Source of the DNA: a virus
DNA length: 54,710 nt
Direction: 5' to 3' (one strand)
IMG/VR virus record: IMGVR_UViG_3300025117_000080
Location: 1-54,710 of that record
Shown here in pieces: positions 40,747 through 49,091 of the stretch. The translations under genes were made by a program, and so were the position numbers. The notes under the pieces were generated by a model. The model was not told the origin of the DNA and did not search any database. It saw only the letters and a program-made list of their open reading frames with translations. Position 1 is the stretch's first letter; each line of letters opens with the position of its first letter.

Positions 40747-41739
40747 TTACCCTTTCAGTTTTTCTCCGTCAAGCCAGCCCTTCATAATGCCCTCATTGAT
40801 GATATTGGCCGTTACGATATTTTCTACCGCTCCGGTTTTGGCCTTGTAGAAGGGCGGGCAAGCAATATCAAAAAGATCCACATTGTAAACATCGTACCAA
40901 CTGACCAGCATGTAGTATATGCCACCGAGCTGCATGTTGAAAAAGCTTGTCTTGTTGGGTCGCCACCAGATAGGCTCGGCGCCGTGCTTTTTCATCCGGT
41001 TGACCATATCTGAAACGAATATCTTCTTGAGCGGCTTTTGTTCGGCCCAAAGGTTCGTCGCAGCCTTGATCCTTACCGCTTCGATGGCGTCTTTGTTGGC
41101 TTCGCAGTATGAAAGGATGCCGTCAATCTGGTCAAGATCGTCGATCACGAATAGGACCGACTCAAGTTTCAAGCCGCGTTGCCTGAAGGCTTCTACCGTT
41201 GCGTAGTCCGCGCCGTTTGATTCTTGATGCATGGACAGATTGATTGATACCGTGTTACCTACGGAAAGCATGGGGATCAGGGCGTCTAAGGTTTTCGCGT
41301 CAAGCCCGGTTCCGTTGGTCAAAAGTTCTACGGGGGCTATGTCTTTGACGGCCTTAACGATACCAACCAAGTCTTTTCTCAGTGTCGGTTCGCCACCCGT
41401 CAAGATGATAGGTGCCATTGGTGCATGAACTACGGCTTCTGATAGGATCGAATCTACTGAGCGGTCTTTGCTCGTCTGCTCAACTTCGTAGTAGCAATAC
41501 TTGCATTTTAGGTTGCATCGCTTTGTTACATCGAGAAAATAGCCTGGATAGAAAAAAGGTGCCCTTGCGTTTAGGCATTGGAGATAGAAACCAACATCGC
41601 CCTCTACCGATTCTGTAAAGTGGCCGTGTATGTCGCATCTCTTTTCCATAACCACAATACCGTTTAAAATCCCAACCTCTGCCGGTATCCGCTTGTAACA
41701 CTCAGGACAAAAAGAAACCGTCTTTCTAATTACCTGCAT
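40747..41739 (-). CDS. Radical SAM enzyme with N-terminal zinc site
   Basis: 330 residues. The cluster motif C-x3-C-x2-C is at Cys75, Cys79 and Cys82 (KRCNLKCKYCYYE), followed by TGGEPTLRKD, the SAM-binding GGE motif. An N-terminal knuckle with Cys11, Cys14, Cys35 and His38 resembles that of Tes-like enzymes that act on lipids. No C-terminal SPASM cysteines are seen. GGGGGG ribosome site. It lies between a GNAT and ejection genes, so it may modify a virion protein or glycan. Reaction unknown. Confidence 0.8.
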   Translation of the reverse strand: MQVIRKTVSFCPECYKRIPAEVGILNGIVVMEKRCDIHGHFTESVEGDVGFYLQCLNARAPFFYPGYFLDVTKRCNLKCKYCYYEVEQTSKDRSVDSILSEAVVHAPMAPIILTGGEPTLRKDLVGIVKAVKDIAPVELLTNGTGLDAKTLDALIPMLSVGNTVSINLSMHQESNGADYATVEAFRQRGLKLESVLFVIDDLDQIDGILSYCEANKDAIEAVRIKAATNLWAEQKPLKKIFVSDMVNRMKKHGAEPIWWRPNKTSFFNMQLGGIYYMLVSWYDVYNVDLFDIACPPFYKAKTGAVENIVTANIINEGIMKGWLDGEKLKG

Positions 41740-42203
41740 TCTCCCCCCTTGATGAAAAACTGCTCAAAATGTTCAAACCCTCGCTTCTTATACAGCCTGT
41801 CAACCCCCTCCTTGATAGGCGTATTGATTGATATCATTACTACCTTATTTGCGCCTTTTTTGAAAGACTCCTTTTCGAATCTGTCTATCAGTCTGATGCT
41901 GTTCATGCCTCGGTATTCTTCATCTACCCAATAGAAAAGCTCCACCATGATCTTTATAGCGCGGTTGTATCCCCACGTGCTGAGTCTTCCAGCGATACCG
42001 CCCCTGACTTTGCCGCAAGGATCATCTTTCAACAAAAGGACCAACCCTGCTTCGTCAAGAATATAGTTGGACAAAACCATTTGCTTGAAGTCTTCGCGGT
42101 TCAGCGGCATTCCCTGAGATTCATAATCAGCGTATCGGAAAAACCTTTCGGCGCAATCCGCTATGCCTTCGATGTCAAATCTTGTGGCTGGAACAATTAT
42201 CAT
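41730..42203 (-). CDS. GNAT-family acetyltransferase
   Basis: 157 residues from ATG at 42203 (ATGA overlap with the upstream stop). FRYADYESQGMPLNREDF, then VELFYWVDEEYRGMNSIRLIDRFE, with the acetyl-CoA loop around EEYRGMNS (a degenerate R/Q-x-x-G-x-G/A) and YKKRGFEHFE at the end. Many tailed phages carry a GNAT in this spot, target unknown. Here it is coupled to the radical SAM gene. Confidence 0.75.
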   Translation of the reverse strand: MIIVPATRFDIEGIADCAERFFRYADYESQGMPLNREDFKQMVLSNYILDEAGLVLLLKDDPCGKVRGGIAGRLSTWGYNRAIKIMVELFYWVDEEYRGMNSIRLIDRFEKESFKKGANKVVMISINTPIKEGVDRLYKKRGFEHFEQFFIKGGECR

Positions 42204-43801
42204 CCCCAAGCCCCCGGGGTGTATCCGCCCGACACGCCCTGGCCCATGCCGCCCATAAAACTTCCTCCACCGTACCCGGTTGACCCTCCATAGAAGCCTC
42301 CGGTGTTACCGCCGTAGTATGAGCCGTAATTCTGAGGGGCGAACTGCATGTAGTTTGCAGCCATGTTGCCGCTAACACCGCCGAGACCTGACCAGAGCGC
42401 CGCATTTGCTTGGCCGGCTTGCATCGCGGCATTTGCTTGGGCGTTTCCGGCATAGAGGGCGTTCTGTCCCATCTGCTGTCCGGTCGTCATTGAGTTTTGG
42501 CCGGCCGCTCCTGCGGCCCCTGTCCCGATCTTTGAAAGGTCAAGATTCTGGTTGTAGACCTGCCCATAAAGAGCATTGCCCAGCCCATACGCTGCACCGA
42601 GCCGACTGAGTGCCGTGTCCTGATTCCCCTGTAACCCACTATAAAGAGAGTTCTGCTGATTCAAAAGACGATTGTAGAGCGTATCGCCTCTTTGGGCCTG
42701 CATCTGATATTCGCTCATGGCCTTTTGGGTCATGTAGTCGCGCTCGGCTACTTGGCGGGCATACTGCTTATCGATGTCTTCAGCCGCAACACCCATAGCC
42801 GTATCCGAAAGAGTGTTGACTCCTGCGCGACTGTCGAGCAACCCCTGTTTGGCCAAAGATGCTCTTGCGGCGTCCTGGGCCTGCTTCAGTTTGTATTGAT
42901 AGATAGGATCAGACTCGTTCCAGTTGAAATCAACTCTACCTTCAAGCGTCGGCGTCAGCGGCGATAACACGCCACCTTGGGTCAGGCTTGAGTTTTGCGT
43001 GGGGGTGTAATTGGCGCCACTCATGGAGTTAACATTCAAGGCATTCGGGCTCGCGCTGGCCGTGAGCACGTTTTGCATCGTCGTGTTGTTTGCGGTTCTC
43101 GCGTCTGCCGATAGCTTTTCCTTAACTGCCGTATCCCATTTGAGCCGATTTGCTGCCTGCTCGTCGGTTGTTTTCTGCTGAGTGGTTGCTTGAGTAGGGT
43201 TTCCCTGCAAGTAATGCAATATGGCGTTGTTTATGCTGGCCTGGTTTCCGCCGGTGTTGCTTCCAACGTCGTTTGTAAATGCATTCTGCTGCATCTGGAT
43301 CTGTGATTGAAGGTTCGCAAGTGACGTATTGGTAGGCGTTGGAGAGGACGCCTGTTTGTAAAATTGGTTTTGAGTCGTTGCGCGTGGAGTTGTTGCCTGC
43401 GCCTGATAGTAGCTCGGAACCTGGTAGGTGCCTTTATTGACAGAGTAGAGCGCGTTAGAATCTCCCGGCGTGTAATCTCCACCGATCTGGCCAGTTACAG
43501 GGTCAACCGTAAAAGCCCGGGGGTCGTACTGCGCCACTCCAAGACCCTGCATATAGTTGTTATATGCAGGCATGACGGTTTCCTGAAGGTACTTGGGCAT
43601 TTGTGTTTGAAGGCTCGAAATGCCCTGATACCCTGCGTCAAGATAGGGCGCCCAATCTTTTTGAGACTGTTCCCACATCTTCAACATAGCGTCGGTTGAG
43701 ATCTGCGCGGCCTGCACTTGTGCATTGGCCCCTGTTTTTGCGGCATCTTTTTGCGCATCGCTTCCAACTATCGCCCCAACAACACCGGATACAGCACTCA
43801 T
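42200..43801 (-). CDS. DNA transfer/ejection protein, P22 gp7-like
   Basis: 533 residues. The start SAVSGVVGAIVGSDAQKDAA and WEQSQKDWAPYLDAG is common to podoviral DNA-transfer proteins. The body is Gln/Ala-rich with long helices, and the C-terminus is Gly/Tyr-rich (GGNTGGFYGGSTGYGGGS). Probably packaged inside the head and ejected into the host. GAGGTAAAAAG ribosome site. Confidence 0.7.
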   Translation of the reverse strand: MSAVSGVVGAIVGSDAQKDAAKTGANAQVQAAQISTDAMLKMWEQSQKDWAPYLDAGYQGISSLQTQMPKYLQETVMPAYNNYMQGLGVAQYDPRAFTVDPVTGQIGGDYTPGDSNALYSVNKGTYQVPSYYQAQATTPRATTQNQFYKQASSPTPTNTSLANLQSQIQMQQNAFTNDVGSNTGGNQASINNAILHYLQGNPTQATTQQKTTDEQAANRLKWDTAVKEKLSADARTANNTTMQNVLTASASPNALNVNSMSGANYTPTQNSSLTQGGVLSPLTPTLEGRVDFNWNESDPIYQYKLKQAQDAARASLAKQGLLDSRAGVNTLSDTAMGVAAEDIDKQYARQVAERDYMTQKAMSEYQMQAQRGDTLYNRLLNQQNSLYSGLQGNQDTALSRLGAAYGLGNALYGQVYNQNLDLSKIGTGAAGAAGQNSMTTGQQMGQNALYAGNAQANAAMQAGQANAALWSGLGGVSGNMAANYMQFAPQNYGSYYGGNTGGFYGGSTGYGGGSFMGGMGQGVSGGYTPGAWG

Positions 43802-43810
43802 CTTTTTACC

Positions 43811-44005
43811 TCATTTAGTCGTAAGACCCCTGATTATGGCCAATAAAGCGTTGTAATCAGCAACAATTCCTGCGACATCAACGGCTGTGCTGTCAGCCGG
43901 GCAGTTGCCTATGAGCTTGTTCCATAGGGCGGCGTTTTGTTTAGAATATTCCCTTCGGCCTTGTTCTGTGTCGGCGTTGGGAGATAGTACCTTTTTCTCT
44001 GCCAT
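43811..44005 (-). CDS. Small virion-associated protein
   Basis: 64 residues. Helical, with REYSKQNAALWNKLIGN and ADYNALLAIIRGL. Its start overlaps the gp10-like stop by one base. Small proteins in this slot are common in podoviruses; function unknown. Confidence 0.55.
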   Translation of the reverse strand: MAEKKVLSPNADTEQGRREYSKQNAALWNKLIGNCPADSTAVDVAGIVADYNALLAIIRGLTTK

Positions 44006-45426
44006 TATGCGCCCCTCATGTCTTCTTGGATGCTTACCAGGATTATGGGCGAATCATCGGTTATTGCCCATTCGTATTGACGGGTGTAGTATTGCCCGCA
44101 AGGCCCGATCCTCTTTCGGTAGTCGGTTGAGCCTGTCGCTCCGAGCGTGATCGTTCTTTCGGTTTTCCAGCTCGTTCCTGGGTTATCGCGCCATTTGAAG
44201 GTCAATGTGGCTATGTCTGCCGCTAATTGGTTGGAATCCCTTTTGCAGTAAAACATATACCGAAGGGCGGTCTTTCTGATGTCCGGTGCTCCGTGGTGGA
44301 TCATGGGAGTCCTGCCCATGCTTCGCATGATCTGGCCGTCATCTTGGTAGGTCGATGAGTCGAGTTTAAAGACCTTCCCAGAGGACCGATCCCCGGCAAG
44401 CGAAAGGTTCCACTTGGTTGCAAGACAAAAGTGCTGCCCCTTGAATCGGTTGTATAGTGCGGTCCCTGTGTTCCATGAACCGAGTTCAAACCAATAAGCC
44501 CCGTTCAAGTCCAGACACAAGGTTTTGTCCTCGGTCGGAAAACTCAGAATATACTGCGGTCTGCCGTCAAAGTATGCTATCCCCCCGATAGCGTCAGATA
44601 CCGATGCGAACCCCTGGATGTACTTGTTTGCGGTCAGTGCTATGGGCTCAACGCTTCGCCCGCCGCTGGACATGGCTACGATTTGTCTTTGGTGGTCGAG
44701 CCATAACCACACACCCCTTCCGCTGAAAAAAACAGCTGAATGGGGAGCTGAGATCCCGCTTTCAACGGTGTATTGAGACTCTTTGACGAACGGGGTTACG
44801 CCGTCGTTTCTATGCCCTTCAGTCGAGACTTTTCCGAAAAGCTCTATCTTATCCTGAGCAACACCGAGCGCAGATAAAAGATCAGGATAGGTCGAGGCCG
44901 ATGCCCAATGCGATTGCCAATCTTCCGGGGCGTCCACTTGTGCCCACCAATATCTTTCTGATCCGGATTCGAGAGCCAAGAGATATTTATCGAGAACGGC
45001 GACATGGGAAACCGTCGTAGGGGCGTCGGCGTCCGCGATATATTCGGTGGTTCCAGAGGATTTAATTTCAACTATCCGGCCACCATTTGCGGCGTAAAGC
45101 GAGGTTCCGAAGTCTGCAAAGTAGACTTTTTCGCCAACTTCGAAAGTATCCCCGGTAACATCTGAGAAAGCGCCGTTCTGGTCCGTGATTTTGTAGCAAT
45201 TTCCGTTACTGATTGCGATTACGCATTCCTGGCGGTCCCACCAATAAAGACCGTCGATCCCCGCCCCTGAAAGCGTATCTACCCACGCCAAAAGACCGGG
45301 CCGGCGTACCACATTGCCGTTGGAGTCAAGGAAGGCATCGACCAGGGCCGCGCCGTGAGTGGTCAGGCCTATTTCATCGATGTCTTTGTTTGCGCCTATA
45401 TTTATTGGGAGTGCCTTGATTGTCAT
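44005..45426 (-). CDS. Packaged DNA stabilisation/tail hub protein, P22 gp10-like
   Basis: 473 residues, almost exactly the 472 of P22 gp10. The N-terminus (INIGANKDIDEIGLT; NVVRRPGL) and repeating beta-propeller-like blades (DGLYWWDRQECVIAISNG; HVAVLDKYLLALES) fit that family. gp10 sits between portal/gp4 and tail needle. AAGGT ribosome site. Plus-strand gene 45494 lies head to head upstream. Confidence 0.8.
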   Translation of the reverse strand: MTIKALPINIGANKDIDEIGLTTHGAALVDAFLDSNGNVVRRPGLLAWVDTLSGAGIDGLYWWDRQECVIAISNGNCYKITDQNGAFSDVTGDTFEVGEKVYFADFGTSLYAANGGRIVEIKSSGTTEYIADADAPTTVSHVAVLDKYLLALESGSERYWWAQVDAPEDWQSHWASASTYPDLLSALGVAQDKIELFGKVSTEGHRNDGVTPFVKESQYTVESGISAPHSAVFFSGRGVWLWLDHQRQIVAMSSGGRSVEPIALTANKYIQGFASVSDAIGGIAYFDGRPQYILSFPTEDKTLCLDLNGAYWFELGSWNTGTALYNRFKGQHFCLATKWNLSLAGDRSSGKVFKLDSSTYQDDGQIMRSMGRTPMIHHGAPDIRKTALRYMFYCKRDSNQLAADIATLTFKWRDNPGTSWKTERTITLGATGSTDYRKRIGPCGQYYTRQYEWAITDDSPIILVSIQEDMRGA

Positions 45427-45435
45427 TTTTTTACC

Positions 45436-45472
45436 TTGACACGTATGCCTGATGTATGCCTATCGTATGCCT
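45436..45472 (+). promoter_or_regulatory. Promoter with three 8-bp operator repeats
   Basis: TTGACA at 45436-45441 overlaps a set of three GTATGCCT repeats (45443-45450, 45454-45461, 45465-45472), each 11 bases apart. The -10 is poor (TATCGT with 19-base spacing, or none). RHH repressors commonly bind such in-phase direct repeats, and the gene just downstream starts with an RHH domain, so autoregulation is likely. Confidence 0.6.
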
Positions 45473-45493
45473 AACACAAACAGGAGGAACACC

Positions 45494-46090
45494 ATGAAAC
45501 GAATCAGCATCTACATTCCAGAAACATTTCTTGCGGCCCTTAATAAGCTCGCCAAGGAACGCGGTACAAAAACTGCCCACCTTATCCGCACAGCCGTCTA
45601 TGAGTTTTTGAAAGCAGCCGGGGCGCTGTGCCTTTTGCTCGTGGTCGGGTGCGGAGGTGGAAGCGGTGGCAGCTCCGAAAACTATTCGAACAAAATTTCC
45701 GAATGGAGATCCCGCGAAAACGAATGCGCCGATATCAAAACAGAATGCCGATTCACAGGCGATATAATCGGAGACATTTTTGCTATTCGAAACCAGCTTC
45801 CACAATTCACCTACCAAAAAGAAGACGGGGATTACTGGAACACATCTTGCGAAACCTTGAAGACTCCAATTGGCGAGTGCGATGACTTCTCCCCAATGAT
45901 TTGCAGAGCGCTTTCGGATAGCTGTCTTCAAGAGCATTACAATGTCGAAATACTCATCAGTATTATAGACCTTCCTGGCGAAAACCACATGGTTTGCGTT
46001 GTTAAGCATGGTGAAAAAACCTATGAGGTAGAAGACGGCATGATTTTATCGGGTGGGCCTGATAAAATTCTTGCCTCATTTTCACTTTAA
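45494..46090 (+). CDS. RHH-lipoprotein/transglutaminase-like fusion (cargo gene)
   Basis: 198 residues from ATG at 45494 (AGGAGG). Residues 1-44: CopG/Arc domain (KRISIYIPETFLAAL; KTAHLIRTAVYEFL). Residues 39-53 read as a lipoprotein signal, KAAGALCLLLVVGC, with lipobox Cys53 followed by GGGSGGSS. The rest has transglutaminase-like Cys (GECDDFS), His (GENHMVCV) and Asp/Glu (YEVEDG). A TTG at 45608 could start a separate lipoprotein. Either two overlapping products or a membrane-tethered RHH protein. Opposite strand to its neighbours. Confidence 0.6.
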   Translation: MKRISIYIPETFLAALNKLAKERGTKTAHLIRTAVYEFLKAAGALCLLLVVGCGGGSGGSSENYSNKISEWRSRENECADIKTECRFTGDIIGDIFAIRNQLPQFTYQKEDGDYWNTSCETLKTPIGECDDFSPMICRALSDSCLQEHYNVEILISIIDLPGENHMVCVVKHGEKTYEVEDGMILSGGPDKILASFSL

Positions 46091-46097
46091 CCCCCCA

Positions 46098-47723
46098 TCA
46101 CTGTTTTTTAAGAAAAATTGCTGATATACCTGCCGCAGTAACCGTCCACGTAGACTCCAAACCGTAACCCGTTACAATGACCCGCAAGGTACCGCTACCG
46201 GTTACTGTTATGCGCGTGTCATGGATAGCAGTAACCGTGTCTCCGCTTGCTGCGTAGTGATTTCCAGCGGCGCAGTGTATGGCGATTGTCGCTGTACCGT
46301 CGTATTTTGTTATGTCTACTTTATTTTGCCCGGCTGTCGCTCCCTTACTCCCAATACCGTAACCGTGCGCCAAGAAAATATCACCTGCGGTTACAGTACC
46401 GAGATCGAGCAAATCTAACGTTGTGCCCCCAGAACCACACCCCCACGTACCTGTATCAGCACTATCAACAATAAGCGGTCTACCATCGCAAACTGAGTTT
46501 ATTTCGGCTGGGGATGCGCCCACCGCCACTCCGCCGATCTGCAAGCCCACAGGAATATTCACAACTCCAGTAGCGCTTACGGTCAGACCTGTAGCCCCTG
46601 CCGTTCCGTTCGATCCGATGAGGGCTACAATCCCGGGGTATGTAGCATCGTCAGAAGAATAGACAGCAACCATCCCGCTATCATTTTGCGACGTGTACCC
46701 GCCAGCCGTAACGGTTAGAGCGGTTTCAGCGGCAGTTCCAGCCAACACCCTGGCAACTGTCCCAGATGCAGGGCGTATTGTCAGGTCTCCACCTGTAACC
46801 CGAAAGCCATCAGTTGCGGTCTTTCCTGATAAATTCTGGGTGGACGCAGTGTCTGCTATGGTTGTTCCTGCTACCGCATGCAGTTTAGCAAAGTCTGCCG
46901 CAACAGCACCTTGTGAATGAAGCTCGGAAAGCTCGGCTGCGGTTGCCGTGTTCCCGTCGCAAACCGAATTTACCTCTGTTGCCATGGCAGTCTGTAGCAC
47001 CCCGGCGATAGACAAGGCGTCTACGTCTGTAGCCGTCGCATTGATGACCATCCGGTCAACGCCAGCGGTCTTAAAATAGATCGCGTCTACGTCGGCGGTG
47101 CGCTCAACTTCAATGCCGGTGTCGCCGTCAGAGTCGAGTGTGGCTGACCGGATGCCGGCGATTCTAAGCGCTGTTCCGGCCGCGTTTGGAACTACCTCAA
47201 TAATTGTTCCAACTGCGGTAAAGGCATAGCTTGCAGCGCCTTCGATAAGTTCTGATCCGGATGGGTCAAGCGTGATGGCATTTGCGCCCGCTGTATGCAT
47301 GACCTTTAATGGTGAAACCCAAGAGGCGACCGCCAGAAGGTTGATCGTCACCGCGCCGGCCGTGGTATCTACTTCTAAAAAGTCGTCATCGCTTGTCTGG
47401 GTGGTCGTTGAAGAGACAGCCCGGTTGTAATAATTGGGATGCCGAACCTTTACGTTGTCACGTGGGAACCCAGAAACCTGCGCTCCGTCAGCGTCAAGAA
47501 CGTTGATCTTGTAAACGCCGTCACCATAGAGCAGGGCTGTTCCAATAGCCGAAAGGGTATAGGATGTGAAGGGATTTGTCTTTTCCTTCTCGGTCCATAC
47601 GTTCTTGGCCGTTGTGGTGCCGGCTGAATAAAAATAGGCCGTGCCGCCGTTCACCAGCTCCCCGGTCGAAGCGTCCCTGATTCCGGCCAGAAGGATTTCA
47701 ATTTGAACTGCGCGAGTGCTCAT
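46098..47723 (-). CDS. Tail-fibre/tailspike-like protein
   Basis: 541 residues. The N-terminal domain (GIRDASTGELVNGGTAYFY; YGDGVYKINVLDADG) matches the particle-binding region of some phage fibres. The rest is Ala/Thr-rich beta fibre; a segment near residue 245 and 405 repeats INSVCDG. Located between gp4-like and gp10-like genes. No signal peptide, unlike the fibre run at 26331-35100. Confidence 0.65.
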   Translation of the reverse strand: MSTRAVQIEILLAGIRDASTGELVNGGTAYFYSAGTTTAKNVWTEKEKTNPFTSYTLSAIGTALLYGDGVYKINVLDADGAQVSGFPRDNVKVRHPNYYNRAVSSTTTQTSDDDFLEVDTTAGAVTINLLAVASWVSPLKVMHTAGANAITLDPSGSELIEGAASYAFTAVGTIIEVVPNAAGTALRIAGIRSATLDSDGDTGIEVERTADVDAIYFKTAGVDRMVINATATDVDALSIAGVLQTAMATEVNSVCDGNTATAAELSELHSQGAVAADFAKLHAVAGTTIADTASTQNLSGKTATDGFRVTGGDLTIRPASGTVARVLAGTAAETALTVTAGGYTSQNDSGMVAVYSSDDATYPGIVALIGSNGTAGATGLTVSATGVVNIPVGLQIGGVAVGASPAEINSVCDGRPLIVDSADTGTWGCGSGGTTLDLLDLGTVTAGDIFLAHGYGIGSKGATAGQNKVDITKYDGTATIAIHCAAGNHYAASGDTVTAIHDTRITVTGSGTLRVIVTGYGLESTWTVTAAGISAIFLKKQ

Positions 47724-47726
47724 TGA

Positions 47727-48464
47727 CTACCCCATAACGAACGGAAAGGTGTACGGGAATCCGGTGCTATCCGTAAAAAGCGACGTGCTGCCATACCCAC
47801 CACTGAACGGAAGGCCGGTCGCAACCGGAACGCGCTGCGCAATATTCCTTCGTGCGATTGACTGCCAAGCGCTGTTAGCGTCGGCCCACAGGCTTTGCTC
47901 GACTTGAGTTCCGTGCATCCTGGCGAGTTTCGCAGCAAGGAACAGTATCAGGGCGTCCTCGTATTCTGTCGGAAGGCTCAAGGTTGTTGCGAGCGATAGT
48001 GTACTGTGCAAGTCCTTGGCGCTTTCAAGATAGACGGTATAGACCGCATCTGGAACCGGGAAAAAGTAGATCACTCCCACAGGATAAACCGGGTCGTAAA
48101 ACAATAGGCTGGGACGATCTTGAAAAGTCTTGTCAGATATGGCGTTGTAACTCTTTTCGGCGGCGATCATCAGCGGGTAATCGTAGTTGTCGGAATCTCT
48201 GACAAAAGCGCTCTTGATGATCTTTGCACGTTCGGTTGATGCCGTGCCGGCTGATCCCATAGTGTACGAAGCTTGGCCTGCGGTTGTGGAGAATGATTCG
48301 CTGGTGGAGTAGGGGATAATAACTTCCTGTGTCGAAAGCCGACCGATGATCCGATTCAGGAACCGCAGGCCAAGCGTCGATTGATTACCGTCTGGACCGT
48401 CCACAGGGTCAACGACCTGGGATTCTATGTAGGCGTCTGTTACGATGGTTTGACCTGTCGCCAT
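47727..48464 (-). CDS. Tail accessory/head completion protein, P22 gp4-like
   Basis: 245 residues. LGLRFLNRIIGRLSTQE, TAGQASYTMG, the segment ALILFLAAKLARMHG and AWQSIARRN are typical of gp4-type adaptors that bind the portal and extend the tail. P22 gp4 is shorter (166). Four-base gap to the fibre gene. Confidence 0.7.
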   Translation of the reverse strand: MATGQTIVTDAYIESQVVDPVDGPDGNQSTLGLRFLNRIIGRLSTQEVIIPYSTSESFSTTAGQASYTMGSAGTASTERAKIIKSAFVRDSDNYDYPLMIAAEKSYNAISDKTFQDRPSLLFYDPVYPVGVIYFFPVPDAVYTVYLESAKDLHSTLSLATTLSLPTEYEDALILFLAAKLARMHGTQVEQSLWADANSAWQSIARRNIAQRVPVATGLPFSGGYGSTSLFTDSTGFPYTFPFVMG

Positions 48465-48468
48465 GGCG

Positions 48469-48753
48469 TTAGTCCTTAATGAACTTCAGTTGGACCTTTT
48501 TAATGGGGAAGGGCTCTTTGGCTTTTTTGGCCTTCTTGATGAACTCGCGCTCGGCACAGTTCGGAGCGCCTACGGTGAAAAGAATTTCAGCGATGCGGCT
48601 ACGCTTGTCGATCTTTCCCCTGAACCGCTTGCGCGAAGCCTTGACCGTCAACTTAGGACTGACATACTTCGTAGCCTTAACCGCGCCGTGATACAGGATG
48701 CACTCCGACAGTTCCTTGAAAACCATGCTCTGGCCTAAAAAGTCTTGCGCCAT
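48469..48753 (-). CDS. Small conserved phage structural-region protein
   Basis: 94 residues, very basic, with MVFKELSECILYHGAVKAT and IAEILFTVGAPNCAEREFIKKAKK. Similar small proteins occur beside gp4/portal genes. Function unknown. Confidence 0.55.
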   Translation of the reverse strand: MAQDFLGQSMVFKELSECILYHGAVKATKYVSPKLTVKASRKRFRGKIDKRSRIAEILFTVGAPNCAEREFIKKAKKAKEPFPIKKVQLKFIKD

Positions 48754-48755
48754 AA

Positions 48756-49091
48756 CTATTCCTCCTTCTTCGCCTCGACTAATTCATTGATTTTCGAGCG
48801 CATTTCTTTGACCGTCATTCCTTCGTCAAACTCAAGGCCATTGGCTCTTCCGAAGCCGATCAGCTCGGCGCTGTTCATGGTCGATGGATACTTTTTTGCC
48901 TTGGGCTTTACAGGTTCCACCTTTGCGGTTCCGGCTCCATCGTCCAGGGCTTCCCACATCCTGCGGGTGCGAGGATCTTCGAAGGCCGGCGAGTCGTACC
49001 AACCTTCCGGTATTACCGCGCCCTTCTCGAAAATCCGCGCCGCTTCGGTCTTGCTGTACATCCATCTACGGTTATCGTTGTAAGCGGTCAT
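48756..49091 (-). CDS. Small phage head/tail-region protein
   Basis: 111 residues. WMYSKTEAARIFEKGAVIPEGWYDSP is a motif seen in head-fibre or whisker-associated small proteins; the C-terminal helix resembles a HeH/SAP-type fold (NSAELIGFGRANGL; TVKEMRSKINEL). Its start overlaps the radical SAM stop. Confidence 0.55.
   Translation of the reverse strand: MTAYNDNRRWMYSKTEAARIFEKGAVIPEGWYDSPAFEDPRTRRMWEALDDGAGTAKVEPVKPKAKKYPSTMNSAELIGFGRANGLEFDEGMTVKEMRSKINELVEAKKEE

Noticed and set aside
45431-46009. 192-residue minus-strand ORF opposite the RHH-lipoprotein gene
   Set aside because: The plus strand has promoter, AGGAGG, RHH domain and lipobox; the minus ORF has none.
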